DNA of 64,000 nt from Mariniphaga sp. (GTDB lineage Bacteria; Bacteroidota; Bacteroidia; Bacteroidales; Prolixibacteraceae). Below are positions 1-10,274 of this stretch, piece after piece (the stretch's first letter is position 1; the number at the start of each line of letters is the position of its first letter). Both the position numbers and the translations under genes were made by a program. The notes below the pieces were generated by a model that saw nothing but the letters and a program-made list of their open reading frames with translations, did not search any database and was not told the DNA's origin. The stretch spans positions 62,001 through 126,000 of the forward strand of contig JAGXGA010000027.1 in the NCBI GenBank assembly GCA_024636975.1, in the 5' to 3' direction.

Positions 1-1397
1 TTTGGTATTTGTTTTTCAGAGGTGAGAATCTCTATCTGGTCGCCATTCTCAAGCGGATGATTAATGGGCACCAGCCTGAAGTTAATTTTTGCGCCAATGC
101 ATTTGTTGCCCAGGTCGGTATGGATATCATAAGCAAAATCAATAACGGTTGAACCTTGCGGGAGAGAAACCATATCGCCTTTGGGCGTAAACAGGTTAAT
201 CTCGGTGGCATACAGGTTCAGTTTAAAGTCATCCAGAAATTCGAAGGCATCGGAATCAGGAGATCGCAGGTGTTCGCGAATGCGTTCCATCCAGGTTTCC
301 AGTTCATTTTCAAAGGTACTGATGTCTTTGTAGCGATAGTGGGCTGCAAATCCATGCTCAGCAACCTCATCCATACGTTCGGTACGGATCTGCACTTCCA
401 CCCATTTCCCCTGTGGCCCCATAACAGTAACATGAAGCGATTCATAGCCATTTGCTTTGGGCATGGTAATCCAGTCGCGTATCCTGTCGGGGCGGGGTTT
501 ATATATGTCGGTTACCAATGAGAGTACATCAAAACATTGCCGTTTTTCTGAGATTCCCGGCTTTGCCTTTATAACAATCCGTACAGCAAGAATATCGTAT
601 ATTTCATTAAAGGTGACTCCTTTTTTTTGCATCTTTTGCCAGATTGACCAGGTTGACTTCAATCTGTGGCTTACTATGCTGTCGATTTGTTCCGTTTCCA
701 GTTTTTCCTGTATAGGACGTATAAATTCGTTCACCAGGTAGTTTCTTTTCTCCTCCTGGTTATGCAGCATGTACAATGTTTTTTTATACTCTTCCGGATG
801 CTTGTGCTTAAAACTTAGTTCTTCAAGCTCACTTTTTATAGCATATAAACCCAGCCGGTGAGCCAGCGGAACATATAGGTACAGCGTTTCCCCTGCAATT
901 TTTATTTTTTTATTGACCGGCATCGAATCCAGTGTCTGCATGTTGTGAAGCCGGTCGGCAATTTTTATTAATATAACCCTGACATCATCGGAAAGTGTCA
1001 TGAGTATTTTTTTCAGGGTAAGTACCTGTCTTGAATCAAAATCTCCCGAGAGTTTTGTCAGCCCGTCGACGATACGAGCCACTCTTGGGCCAAACATATT
1101 TTCGATATCGCTCACAGAATATTCGGTATCTTCTACTACATCGTGCAGTATGGAAGCACAGATGGATGTGGCTCCAAGGCCCAGATCTTTTGCAACAATA
1201 CGGGCAACAGCAATCGGATGAATGATGTATGGTTCTCCCGACCTCCGCTTAATACCATCATGCGCAGCATTGGCAAAACGAAATGCTTTTTCGATTCGCG
1301 CAAGCCGTTCCTCATCGAATTTACTCTTTATTACTTTTAGAAAATCCTGGTAACGGTCTTCAATCTGTCGTATTTCAGCTTGATTAAAGTGTTGCAA
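1..1397 (-). CDS. Bifunctional (p)ppGpp synthetase/hydrolase, RelA/SpoT family (3' end outside window)
   Basis: Makes and degrades the stringent-response alarmone (p)ppGpp in the cytoplasm. About 465 residues are visible and the C-terminus lies beyond base 1. Read in order: an HD hydrolase domain with an intact HD pair near residues 85-86 (ILHDVVEDTEYS) and a second conserved block KIADRLHNMQT; a synthetase domain with the YESLHVTVMGPQGKW block and the EVQIRT motif; then the start of a TGS domain (TEINLFTPKGD). Both active sites look intact, so a bifunctional Rel/SpoT-type enzyme is likely. The start is a TTG at 1395-1397 that directly follows an in-frame TAA; no ATG precedes the HD domain in this frame. 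It is the only gene on this strand before gmhA, about 110 bases away. Confidence 0.93.
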   Translation of the reverse strand, partial: MQHFNQAEIRQIEDRYQDFLKVIKSKFDEERLARIEKAFRFANAAHDGIKRRSGEPYIIHPIAVARIVAKDLGLGATSICASILHDVVEDTEYSVSDIENMFGPRVARIVDGLTKLSGDFDSRQVLTLKKILMTLSDDVRVILIKIADRLHNMQTLDSMPVNKKIKIAGETLYLYVPLAHRLGLYAIKSELEELSFKHKHPEEYKKTLYMLHNQEEKRNYLVNEFIRPIQEKLETEQIDSIVSHRLKSTWSIWQKMQKKGVTFNEIYDILAVRIVIKAKPGISEKRQCFDVLSLVTDIYKPRPDRIRDWITMPKANGYESLHVTVMGPQGKWVEVQIRTERMDEVAEHGFAAHYRYKDISTFENELETWMERIREHLRSPDSDAFEFLDDFKLNLYATEINLFTPKGDMVSLPQGSTVIDFAYDIHTDLGNKCIGAKINFRLVPINHPLENGDQIEILTSEKQIP

Positions 1398-1507
1398 TTA
1401 TCTGTTTATTAATTTATTCCAAAACTACTCCCTCTCTCTCCAGATGTATCCCAAAGTTTTTAATTTTTCGGGTTCCGGCCATTCATTTTTCAATAAAATG
1501 AAGATTA

Positions 1508-2104
1508 TTAACTCTTTTTTAATCCTGAAGAGTTTTCAAACAGGCTACTTTCAACCTTTTCGCAAATTATGTGCCCAAGAATAAGATGCATCTCCTGGAT
1601 CCTGGGAACATTCTCCGAAGGGATGCATATAATATAATCGGAAAGGGTGCGTAACAAGCCTCCTGTTGTTCCTGTAAAAGCAACCGTAATTATTTCTTTT
1701 TCCCTTGCCGAGCGAAAAGCTTCAACAACATTTTCTGAGTTTCCTGATGTAGACAAACCAATAAGCACATCTCCTTTTTTTCCGACACCGGTAATATAGC
1801 GTGAATAGATTTTACTGAATGCATAGTCGTTTGCAACAGCGGTTATATATGATGTGTTTACATGCAACGCCTCAGCTGGCAATGGTTGGCGGTCGAGATA
1901 AAACTTGCCTGATAATTCAGCCGCAAGGTGTTGAGCTTCGGCCGCGCTTCCACCGTTTCCGCAAAACATAACTTTATTGCCGCTGCGGAAGCAGGAAACA
2001 ACCTGAGCGACAATATTCTCAAGTACTTCGGAAATTTCTGTGCTTTGTTCAATCTCCTGAATTATTTTACCGCTCTCTTTTAACGTATGTTGAAGTAACC
2101 CCAT
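1508..2104 (-). CDS. gmhA: Phosphoheptose isomerase-like SIS domain protein (GmhA)
   Basis: Likely sedoheptulose-7-phosphate isomerase, the first step towards ADP/GDP-heptose for lipopolysaccharide core or S-layer glycans. The 198-residue length is normal for GmhA. A single SIS fold is visible with the phosphate-binding loop CGNGGSAAEAQHLAAELSGKF near residues 48-68, a second Ser/Thr loop (GLSTSGNSENVVEA) near 116-130, and the C-terminal block IQEMHLILGHIICE that supplies the catalytic His in this family. It is divergent from the epimerase gene, with about 270 bases between the two starts. A generic SIS sugar-phosphate isomerase is the alternative; the loop residues favour GmhA. Confidence 0.85.
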   Translation of the reverse strand: MGLLQHTLKESGKIIQEIEQSTEISEVLENIVAQVVSCFRSGNKVMFCGNGGSAAEAQHLAAELSGKFYLDRQPLPAEALHVNTSYITAVANDYAFSKIYSRYITGVGKKGDVLIGLSTSGNSENVVEAFRSAREKEIITVAFTGTTGGLLRTLSDYIICIPSENVPRIQEMHLILGHIICEKVESSLFENSSGLKKS

Positions 2105-2371
2105 TTCTTATGAAAATTGAAAATAATTTTTGTTTTTCAGATATTTTCGGTAAAAATCACCAATTTTAAGGAATCTTAAACCAAAATTGACTTAAATAGT
2201 TTTTTTGTATCTTCTTATTTTGAATATTTGTGAAAGATACATAATTAAATAATTTATTGTGTGCAGGTAACATATACTGATAATGAAGTACATCATACTT
2301 TTTAGCCGTTTGTTAGCTAAAAAGAAATGATTCTTTTTTCTGTTAGAACAAAAAAATTAAAATATCAAAGA

Positions 2372-3427
2372 ATGAAAATACATTTGGTTTCGGGTGGTTG
2401 CGGTTTTGTTGGCCGGAACATGGTAAAGCGGCTGTTAAAAACAACAGGTGACCGGGTTTTTGTAGTTGATGATCTGTCGATTGGTACTCATCCTACAAAA
2501 TGGTTACCGGGATTTTCGTCTAAAAAGAACGATGACCTGGAGCTGATAGGTGAAGATGAGCGGTTACTGTTCTGGAAAGGGGATTTTCGCGACTTTTTGT
2601 TTTTCCTTCGTGAGAATCCGCGTTTTTTACAGGAAAAGTATCAGCTTGAGTTTGATAAATTCAGCGATGTGTATCATTTTGCTGCTATAGTGGGCGGGCG
2701 CTCAAAAATTGAAGGCGATCCGATGATGGTAGCGCTTGATTTGTCAATCGATGCCGAATTTTTTTACTGGGTCACACGGCATAAGCCCGACAGGGTTTTG
2801 TATCCCAGTTCCAGCGCTGCTTACCCGGTAAGCCTGCAAACCGATCAGGCAGCTATTTCGTTAAAAGAAAGCGATATCGATTTCGAGGGCAACCTGGGAA
2901 CTCCTGACATGACCTATGGTTGGTCGAAACTGACAGGAGAGTTTCTGGCACAGATTGCCGCCAGGCATTACGACATTTCCATTGTTTGCATCCGTCCTTT
3001 TTCCGGCTATGGCGAGGACCAGGATCTATCTTACCCCGTACCGGCAATTGCTGCACGTGCCGCCCGACGTGAAGATCCGTTCGAAGTATGGGGAACCGGT
3101 AAGCAGGGACGCGATTTCGTTCATATCGAGGATGTACTCGATTTTATTCAGATGCTGATGGATAATGTTTCAGACGGATCGGCTTACAATATTGGCTCAG
3201 GAAAACTTTTGTCGTTCCTTGAAATAATTGAAGTCTTTTCAAAAATTGCCGGTTACAAACCCCAGGTAAAACAGTTGCTTGACAAACCGGTGGGGGTACA
3301 TTCACGTTATGCCAACATGGACCTGGTTAATGAAAGATTTGGATGGAAACCAAAAATTTCTGTGGAAGAAGGTATGCGCAGGGTATATGAAGCAGCCGTT
3401 GAACGAATCAAAAACGAAGAGGCCTAA
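2372..3427 (+). CDS. NAD-dependent epimerase/dehydratase (extended SDR family)
   Basis: Nucleotide-sugar epimerase or dehydratase of the extended SDR type, acting in the cytoplasm in surface-glycan precursor synthesis. The start ATG at 2372 places the NAD-binding motif GGCGFVGRNM at residues 8-17, as usual for the family; an upstream ATG at 2327 would add 15 unconserved residues. Other landmarks are the YPSSSAAYP Ser loop, the YxxxK pair in TYGWSKLTGEF, and the C-terminal GTGKQGRDFVHIEDV block, which resembles GDP-mannose 3,5-epimerase-like proteins. Its stop codon abuts the ATG of the glycosyltransferase gene, so the two are almost certainly co-transcribed. The exact sugar substrate cannot be told. 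Confidence 0.87.
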   Translation: MKIHLVSGGCGFVGRNMVKRLLKTTGDRVFVVDDLSIGTHPTKWLPGFSSKKNDDLELIGEDERLLFWKGDFRDFLFFLRENPRFLQEKYQLEFDKFSDVYHFAAIVGGRSKIEGDPMMVALDLSIDAEFFYWVTRHKPDRVLYPSSSAAYPVSLQTDQAAISLKESDIDFEGNLGTPDMTYGWSKLTGEFLAQIAARHYDISIVCIRPFSGYGEDQDLSYPVPAIAARAARREDPFEVWGTGKQGRDFVHIEDVLDFIQMLMDNVSDGSAYNIGSGKLLSFLEIIEVFSKIAGYKPQVKQLLDKPVGVHSRYANMDLVNERFGWKPKISVEEGMRRVYEAAVERIKNEEA

Positions 3428-4696
3428 ATGGAAAAGATAGTATGTTTTGGTGCCGGACCGGTTTTTAAAGGCGGTCTGGCTAATTATAATACTTCGTTAG
3501 CCAAAGCTCTCGATGAAAAAAAGGATGTGGAAGTACATATTGTATCCTGGACTCAGCAGTATCCCTCCATTATTCCCCGTGATTTTATAGACAGGAAAAG
3601 CAAGACCGATTTACTGCAGGGCACCAACATAAAAGTGCATTATATAACCAATTACAATAATCCTGTTAGCTGGGGCAAAACTGCAGCCCTCATCCGAAAA
3701 ATAAATCCGGCAAAGGTGATTTTCCAGTGGAGCATAGCCATACAAGGTCTTCCGCTTGGAAGAATTGTACGCCTGCTTAAAAAACAGACCAGTATTGAGG
3801 TTATATTTGATCTGCATTTTGTAATTCAGAAAGAAAACAGTAAACCCGATCGCCTGTTAACAAAATATGCATTGTCGGTTGCCGATTCCTTTATTGTGCA
3901 TTCACTGAAGACGGGCAGAGAGCTGGAAAGCCTGTTTCCACAAAAGCAGTTCTATTATGTGGCAGAGCATCAGAAACCCGAAACATCAGACAGGATACCA
4001 ATAATTAAACTGTACCATCCGGTATACAACATGTTCAAACCCGATCCGGATTTCGATGCAGAAAAACAAAAAGAGGAGTGGGGCATACGTAAACATGCAT
4101 TTCTGTTTTTTGGCTTCATTCGAAAGTACAAGGGGTTACATAATGCCATTGAAGCATTTGCAAAAATTGCGCAAAAGCGAGACGATGTTTCACTGCTGAT
4201 AGTAGGTGAGTCCTTTTGGCAAACCCTTGATAACACGAAGTTTTCAACACGCATAAAGCAACTTGTTTTCGGGCTGGCCAAATCGGTCATGTTGAAAAAA
4301 GAAGACGATGAAAAGAATTACCGCCCGTTGGAATTAATCGAACAGCTAGGGATTGGCGACAAGGTTTTTGTTATGAATGATTTTGTGCCAAACGAGGACG
4401 TCAATAAATATTTCCAGGTGAGCGAAGCCATCGTGCTTTATTATTTATATGCCACACCTTCCGGAGTGGAATCCATCGCATACAATTTCAAATTGCCTGT
4501 TCTTGCTACAAGGGTAGGGCATTTCCCTGAAACGGTGAAGGATGGTTATAATGGTTACCTGGCAGAACCGGAAGATATTGATTCAATGGCTGAAGCTATG
4601 GAGAAGATTATCGAATCACCTGTGAATCGAGAAAATGTGGAGGAATCATCAAGAGAGATGAGCTGGAGCAATTATGCAGATGCCATTCTCAGTTGA
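3428..4696 (+). CDS. Glycosyltransferase, GT4-like
   Basis: A GT-B fold glycosyltransferase of 422 residues that would use a nucleotide sugar to extend a surface polysaccharide or glycolipid. An N-terminal Rossmann half begins VCFGAGPVFKGGLANYNTSL, with a glycine-rich acceptor-side loop. The C-terminal half carries the family 4 hallmarks: FFGFIRKYKGLHNAIEAF near residue 225, and a donor-site block ATPSGVESIAYNFKLPVLAT followed by GHFPETVKDGYNGYL near 345-390. The ATG immediately follows the TAA of the epimerase gene with no gap, indicating translational coupling. Partner and product are inferred from this pairing only. Confidence 0.85.
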   Translation: MEKIVCFGAGPVFKGGLANYNTSLAKALDEKKDVEVHIVSWTQQYPSIIPRDFIDRKSKTDLLQGTNIKVHYITNYNNPVSWGKTAALIRKINPAKVIFQWSIAIQGLPLGRIVRLLKKQTSIEVIFDLHFVIQKENSKPDRLLTKYALSVADSFIVHSLKTGRELESLFPQKQFYYVAEHQKPETSDRIPIIKLYHPVYNMFKPDPDFDAEKQKEEWGIRKHAFLFFGFIRKYKGLHNAIEAFAKIAQKRDDVSLLIVGESFWQTLDNTKFSTRIKQLVFGLAKSVMLKKEDDEKNYRPLELIEQLGIGDKVFVMNDFVPNEDVNKYFQVSEAIVLYYLYATPSGVESIAYNFKLPVLATRVGHFPETVKDGYNGYLAEPEDIDSMAEAMEKIIESPVNRENVEESSREMSWSNYADAILS

Positions 4697-4717
4697 GCCA
4701 CAGCAGACTGATAGCAT

Positions 4718-5170
4718 TCACCGCTGAATGAGTTTTGTTAGAACAATTTTATCGACAGGAAAAGAAAGCTCATCGGAAGAGGCGTCAGTAAGGCTTAACC
4801 ATCTGAAACTTTGATTTCCGTTCTCCATCTTGTTGAAATCGAAGGGTTTTTCAGAAATCGTAAATTGCAGTGGAAGCTCAAGGTCGGCAAGGTAATATAT
4901 GCTAATGAGCTGGGCGTTTTCATAAAAGAGTGCCTGCTGAAAATAGTCGGTGGTGTAAAAGTGGCGTATGTTTTTAATTTCCTGCCCGTTGCATTCTTCC
5001 CTGAATTCCCGCCTCAGGCAATCGATGGTTCCCTCTCCGAAATCTAATCCTCCCCCGGGAAATTTTGTCATCTGCATACCCAACTGAAATTCGTCGGTTA
5101 TCAGTACTTCGTTTCTGTTGTTTAATACAATACCATAAACCCTGATTACAAAATTACCTGCTTTTGTCAT
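4718..5170 (-). CDS. NUDIX hydrolase
   Basis: Pyrophosphohydrolase of the NUDIX superfamily, 150 residues, cytoplasmic. The Nudix box is visible as GGGLDFGEGTIDCLRREFREE near residues 39-59, which keeps the metal-binding Glu cluster REFREECNG. The substrate (nucleoside diphosphate-X) cannot be inferred. Its ATG overlaps the last four bases of miaA upstream on the same strand, so the two are translationally coupled. The gene ends convergently, about 20 bases from the glycosyltransferase. Confidence 0.85.
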   Translation of the reverse strand: MTKAGNFVIRVYGIVLNNRNEVLITDEFQLGMQMTKFPGGGLDFGEGTIDCLRREFREECNGQEIKNIRHFYTTDYFQQALFYENAQLISIYYLADLELPLQFTISEKPFDFNKMENGNQSFRWLSLTDASSDELSFPVDKIVLTKLIQR

Positions 5171-6072
5171 TTGTTCCGAATTGATTTATCGATGAATTCT
5201 AATAAGCGGGTCATTTCATTCGGTTTGAACCAGTTAACATCCGCATCTTTTCTGAACCACGTAATTTGTTTGCGGGCATACCGGCGGGTATTTCGCTTAA
5301 TAAGCTCAATCGCTGTCTCTTTGGAGGTTTTGCCTTCAAAATAGTCGAAGAATTCACGGTAGCCAACAGTATTTAGTGAATTCAGGTGCCTCAAGGGAAA
5401 CATCTGAAAAGCTTCCTGTTCCAGTCCCCGGGCAATCATATCATCAACCCTGTTGTTTATCCGGTTATGAAGTTCATCCCGGTTGCAGTTCAGGGCAGTT
5501 TTCAGTATGCAGAAGCTGCGCTTTTTGGGAACTTCCTTTCTGAACGATGAATAGGGCCTTCCCGTCATCATGCATACTTCGAGGGCATGAACAATTCGTG
5601 CAGGATTTTTCAGATCTGCCTGGCTGTAATAACTGGGGTCAAGTTTCTTTAATTGAAGACGGAGACTTTCAATGCCTTCCGATTCAAGACGGGTTTTCAG
5701 GTTCTTCCGCAATTCCGGATCAATGTCGGGTATATCGTCAATCCCCTTGCATATTGCATCAATGTAAAGCATTGAACCTCCTGTCATCACAACAATGTCC
5801 TTTTTTTTGAATAGTGCTTCGAGTAATTCAATTGCTTCTGTTTCATAACGGCTGGCATTGTAGCTGTCGTATAGTGAATGGGAGTGTATAAAATGATGTT
5901 TTACTGCTGCCAGTTCAGATGGAGATGGAACAGCAGTACCAATCGACAATTCGCGGAAGATTTGACGCGAATCGGCCGAAACAATATCTGTTTGAAAATA
6001 TCTGGCCGTTTCAATAGCAGCGGTTGTTTTGCCAATAGCAGTAGGTCCGGTTATTATTATAAGGAATTTCAA
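5167..6072 (-). CDS. miaA: tRNA dimethylallyltransferase (MiaA)
   Basis: Transfers a dimethylallyl group to N6 of A37 in tRNAs that read codons starting with U. The 301-residue length is typical. The P-loop is seen at GPTAIGKTT near residues 9-17, followed by the DIVSADSRQIF substrate-binding block near 29-39, TGGSMLYIDAI near 96-106 and the C-terminal NTVGYREFFDY plus TRRYARKQITWFR motifs that contact tRNA. All family landmarks are present. It is followed with a 4-base overlap by the NUDIX gene. A terminator lies between it and the gene upstream, so miaA should have its own promoter. Confidence 0.96.
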   Translation of the reverse strand: MKFLIIITGPTAIGKTTAAIETARYFQTDIVSADSRQIFRELSIGTAVPSPSELAAVKHHFIHSHSLYDSYNASRYETEAIELLEALFKKKDIVVMTGGSMLYIDAICKGIDDIPDIDPELRKNLKTRLESEGIESLRLQLKKLDPSYYSQADLKNPARIVHALEVCMMTGRPYSSFRKEVPKKRSFCILKTALNCNRDELHNRINNRVDDMIARGLEQEAFQMFPLRHLNSLNTVGYREFFDYFEGKTSKETAIELIKRNTRRYARKQITWFRKDADVNWFKPNEMTRLLEFIDKSIRNK

Positions 6073-6106
6073 AATGCTGATTTTGCTTCAGTAAAATTTA
6101 TTGAAT

Positions 6107-6138
6107 AAAAAAGACTGTCCAAAATTAATTGAACAGCC
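6107..6138 (-). terminator. Rho-independent terminator of the pRiA4b ORF-3-like gene
   Basis: On the minus strand a 10-bp stem (two G-U pairs), formed by 6138-6129 with 6122-6113 around a 6-base AT loop, is followed by six T. It lies just after the stop of the gene ending at 6171 and upstream of miaA, separating the two transcripts. Confidence 0.7.
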
Positions 6139-6170
6139 TGAATAAAATTTTAATTTTAATTGAAATGCAG

Positions 6171-6686
6171 TTAAAAATCCTCCATTTCGCCATAAAGTTC
6201 ATTATAATCATCTACAATGCCAAAATCCATTAAGACTTCCTCCTCCTGAAATTTGGCAGATTCGGGTATATAAGAATCCTCTTCATATACCTGTACCGGT
6301 GCGTCACCCTGCTTAAGCAGAACCACCGGTTCGTTAAGATTTCTTTCCATAACAATACCTGTTAATTCAATATTCAAAGATCTGTCGCTTATAAAATCAT
6401 AAGTGTAAAACAATTGTTGAGGTTTTAGTTCAATAACATCGGTTAAACATGTTTTTTGCATAATAAGGTAAGAACCTCCATAAAACCCGGTATTAAGAAG
6501 TGAAATTTCTTTTTGATTTCTTCCGTTTTGGTCGTGAATAAAAAATGAAGCCAACTGGTACGACTCAAAACCAATGCTTTTTTGGATGAGAGTGTGAAAA
6601 TTGAAAAATGTATGTTCGCCGTCCAATTCCACTTCGAGGTGAAATTTTTTTGATTCCGGTGAGGTAATTCTAAAATGATAAATCAT
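6171..6686 (-). CDS. pRiA4b ORF-3-like / 'IS1096 TnpR-passenger' family protein
   Basis: A 171-residue protein of the family named after plasmid pRiA4b ORF-3 and the IS1096 passenger gene, common as a lone chromosomal gene in Bacteroidota and of unknown function. The family signature is at the N-terminus: MIYHFRITSPESKKFHLEVE, then an aromatic FFNFHTLIQKSIGF segment and an ASFFIHDQNG block. The C-terminus is strongly acidic (EEEVLMDFGIVDDYNELYGE). I chose the ATG at 6684-6686 because the family begins at this motif; ATGs upstream at 6698 and 6734 would add unconserved residues. No transposase or inverted repeats are nearby, so it should not be read as a mobile element. Confidence 0.7.
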   Translation of the reverse strand: MIYHFRITSPESKKFHLEVELDGEHTFFNFHTLIQKSIGFESYQLASFFIHDQNGRNQKEISLLNTGFYGGSYLIMQKTCLTDVIELKPQQLFYTYDFISDRSLNIELTGIVMERNLNEPVVLLKQGDAPVQVYEEDSYIPESAKFQEEEVLMDFGIVDDYNELYGEMEDF

Positions 6687-7040
6687 AATTGCGAACATAT
6701 TTATGTTGTCAAAATTAAGAACCTTTTTTATCACTTGTTCTATTTTGAGAAGACCGGAAATCTCAGGAATTCATAATAATCAGATAATATTACAAAGTAA
6801 TTTTTTATTAATAAGCTATATATGCCTGGAAACTAAAACTTTTGTGAAAAGATATATTTTGGATGGAGTAATTTTTAGACCAAATTTCAATAGTTATAAA
6901 AAATGTTAAAAAACATAAACCAATGAAAATTATCGAACATTTCCGTCATGTGTTCGTCAAATCAGGTTTAATATTAAATGGTAATAAGATTGTAATTTAC
7001 ATCAGTTTTGCTTTACTTATAGCCTGGAAACCGATATCAT
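6687..7040. other. Intergenic region, divergent 5' ends
   Basis: About 350 bases of AT-rich DNA between two divergent genes. It must hold both promoters, but I see no convincing TAnnTTTG box with a correctly spaced -33 TTTG on either strand. No RNA gene, repeat or conserved short ORF was recognised. Confidence 0.5.
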
Positions 7041-8288
7041 ATGCAGCAGGTAGTATCATTTTTTGAAAACATTCGGATAGCTGGTATTTCAATCCGTTCA
7101 AACATGTTGCGGACTGTTCTTACAGTAATGATTATTGCTGTAGGAATAACCGCGCTGATAGGTATTTTAACTGCCATCGATTCGATAAAGAACTCTATTA
7201 CCCGCGAATTCACTTTCATGGGAGCATATACTTTTACAATTACCAGTCGTGGAATGCAGGTCCAGGTTGGTAACAACAGGTACCGGTCAAAAAATCATTC
7301 GTACATATCTTACTACCAGGCAAAAAATTTCAAGGAACAATATAGTTTTCCTGCAATAACTGCCATATCGGTAAATGCATCAGGCAGCGCTACAATAAAA
7401 TATGGAACTGAAAAAACAAATCCGAATGTTAATGTTCGTGGCATCGATGAAAATTACCTGCAAACTGCCGGCTTCGAAATTGGGCAGGGGAGAAGTTTTA
7501 ACGAGCACGAAATAACCAACGGCAGGAATGTAGTGTTAATTGGAAATGATGTTGTAAAGAGACTTTTTAAAGGAAATGAAAACCCATTGCAGAAAGTTAT
7601 AAGCATTGGAGGTGGTAAATATAAGGTGATTGGAATTTTAAAAAGTAAGGGAAGTGGAATGGGAATCAGTAACGACCTGGTTTGTTTTATTCCCTATACC
7701 AACACACGCACTTACTTTTCACGACCGGGAATGAATTTCGATGTCCAGGTGATGGTTGACGGAGCCGAAAAAATGGAAATGGCAATCGGCCAGGCTGAAG
7801 CAGTATTCAGAAATGTACGTTCCTTAAACGTTTACGATGAATCGGACTTCAACATTGAAAAAAGCGACAATATTGTGAATATTCTTCTTAATAACATAAA
7901 GAATATAACCATGGTAGCCACCATCATCGGACTTATTACACTTTTTGGGGCTGCTATCGGATTGATGAACATCATGCTGGTTTCTGTAACCGAACGCACC
8001 CGCGAAATTGGTGTTCGAAAAGCAATTGGTGCAAAAGCATCTACTATACAGCAGCAGTTTTTACTCGAGGCTGTATTTATTGGTCAGGTAGGTGGAATTA
8101 TTGGAATTGTTGCAGGAATCATCATTGGAAATTTGGTTTCATCGTTAATCGGTTCCAGTTTCATCATTCCCTGGACGTGGATTATCGTGGGGGTGGTGCT
8201 TTGTTTTATTGTAGGTGTTGTTTCCGGTTACTATCCCGCCCGAAAAGCCGCCCGTCTCGATCCCATCGAATCGCTCAGGTACGAATAA
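7041..8288 (+). CDS. ABC transporter permease, MacB/FtsX type
   Basis: Inner-membrane permease subunit of a MacB-like ABC exporter or mechanotransmitter, 415 residues. The architecture is a short cytoplasmic N-terminus, one membrane segment ([20 protein letters not shown], near residues 28-47), a large periplasmic MacB_PCD-like domain (about 50-280), then three membrane segments. The conserved cytoplasmic loop [19 protein letters not shown] near 316-334 contacts the ATPase, and the C-terminus ends with [19 protein letters not shown], the usual FtsX-family tail. No ATP-binding subunit or membrane-fusion protein lies next to it, so its partners must be encoded elsewhere. The substrate is unknown. 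Confidence 0.88.
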   Translation: MQQVVSFFENIRIAGISIRSNMLRTVLTVMIIAVGITALIGILTAIDSIKNSITREFTFMGAYTFTITSRGMQVQVGNNRYRSKNHSYISYYQAKNFKEQYSFPAITAISVNASGSATIKYGTEKTNPNVNVRGIDENYLQTAGFEIGQGRSFNEHEITNGRNVVLIGNDVVKRLFKGNENPLQKVISIGGGKYKVIGILKSKGSGMGISNDLVCFIPYTNTRTYFSRPGMNFDVQVMVDGAEKMEMAIGQAEAVFRNVRSLNVYDESDFNIEKSDNIVNILLNNIKNITMVATIIGLITLFGAAIGLMNIMLVSVTERTREIGVRKAIGAKASTIQQQFLLEAVFIGQVGGIIGIVAGIIIGNLVSSLIGSSFIIPWTWIIVGVVLCFIVGVVSGYYPARKAARLDPIESLRYE

Positions 8289-8583
8289 TCAGGTTTTATT
8301 TTATTCTCAAGGTACGCCACCGATAATTTTTCCAAGGTTGCAATTTAAATCAAATTTTATTTGTTGGGCAAAGCTCCGTTTAAACGTTACATTTTTTCGG
8401 AACACTCATTTTTAGGGGTTTTTAGTCAGCTATTGGCAAAAAAGAGCCCTGGCAATACTATTTGTTTTGTTAACAGCGTGTATGTTTTCATATCAGATGA
8501 ACTTTATAACGTTTAGAATCAGGCCAATACGATACTTTACAGGATTCAACCAGTTCTTTCTTATGGGTTACTTTCAGATCAAA

Positions 8584-8671
8584 GTCGCATTTAAGTCACA
8601 TCGAAGTCGTGAAATCGTGAATTTAATGCGAGTTTAATGTGAGTTTAATGTGAGTTTGATGCGAGTTCAAT
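8584..8671. repeat. 11-bp tandem repeat array, about 8 units
   Basis: Five clear copies of an 11-base unit run head to tail from 8617 to 8671 (form GTGAGTTTAAT, with substitutions such as GTGAATTTAAT, GCGAGTTTAAT, GTGAGTTTGAT and GCGAGTTCAAT). Three more degenerate units with the same period, each starting GT, precede them from 8584. It is non-coding on both strands as far as I can see. Confidence 0.8.
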
Positions 8672-8810
8672 TATAGGTTGAATACTTTTGGGTTGATCTT
8701 TGGTCCATAGCTGCTAATTGACTGAAGGGGGGCTGTTGATGAGGAAAGTTCAGTGATATATAAGAAATGGGCAAGTATATGGATGCAGGCAGATAAGTTT
8801 GGGCAGCAAC

Positions 8811-8842
8811 AAAAAAAGGGACACCTGCTGGTGTCCCTTTTT
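8811..8842 (-). terminator. Terminator of gapA (bidirectional)
   Basis: A perfect 8-bp stem (GGGACACC with GGTGTCCC, loop TGCT) is flanked by an A-run on one side and five T on the other. It can therefore terminate transcription in both directions; it lies 25 bases beyond the gapA stop codon. Confidence 0.9.
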
Positions 8843-8866
8843 ATACCATTATATATATAAGGCTAA

Positions 8867-9892
<1,026 letters not shown>

Positions 9893-9962
9893 TTATAATA
9901 TTTCTATTGTTTTTTTCCTTTCAGGATTTCCTTTAGGCTTTATCCTGAATTTTAATTCTATA

Positions 9963-9994
9963 CAAAGTAAATATATAATTATTACAGATTCAAA
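9963..9994 (-). promoter_or_regulatory. Possible gapA promoter
   Basis: On the minus strand a TTTG (9994-9991) is followed after 20 bases by TTACTTTG (9970-9963), one mismatch from the Bacteroidota -7 consensus TAnnTTTG. It would start transcription about 80 bases before the gapA ATG. Predicted from pattern only. Confidence 0.35.
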
Positions 9995-10274
9995 TTTGTT
10001 TCTTCTTTTCAGAAGTATCATTCGGAACGTTAATGTTAATTTAAAGCGTCATATTGCCAAATGAGTGATGGAAAATAAAAAATGACGTTGGTTGAAAGCG
10101 GCTTTTCCGGCAAAAATTCGTGTGCAACCGGCTGATTTAACAAAAATATTCAATTCTAAAGAGGTTAAATTTTGTCTAATATATTTTTTGTCAAATTATT
10201 AGACAGGTTTTATGCTGTCGAAAAAACTGATCAAGTAAGTTAAAAGTGGCCTTTAATGCACAAGCCAGGAGAAT
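9995..10274. other. Intergenic DNA between gapA and the small lipoprotein gene
   Basis: Together with 9875-9994 this makes a 400-base stretch without a gene. Beyond the possible gapA promoter I see only AT-rich unique sequence and no RNA gene or repeat. Confidence 0.5.

Larger units (their letters stand above)
8289..8866. other. Gene-free region between permease and gapA
   Basis: Nearly 580 bases with no supported gene. It contains a degenerate 11-bp tandem repeat (8584-8671) and, next to gapA, a bidirectional terminator hairpin. The remainder is AT-rich unique sequence with no RNA gene that I recognise. Confidence 0.6.

Noticed and set aside
156-1340. Several plus-strand frames at the left edge
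   Set aside because: They are antisense to the (p)ppGpp synthetase/hydrolase gene, which reads cleanly through all its conserved domains.
6171-6686. Resolvase of an IS1096-like transposon
   Set aside because: The family name is historical; there is no transposase, no terminal repeats and no resolvase catalytic motif.
8584-8671. CRISPR array
   Set aside because: Units of 11 bases run head to tail without spacers; no cas genes are present.
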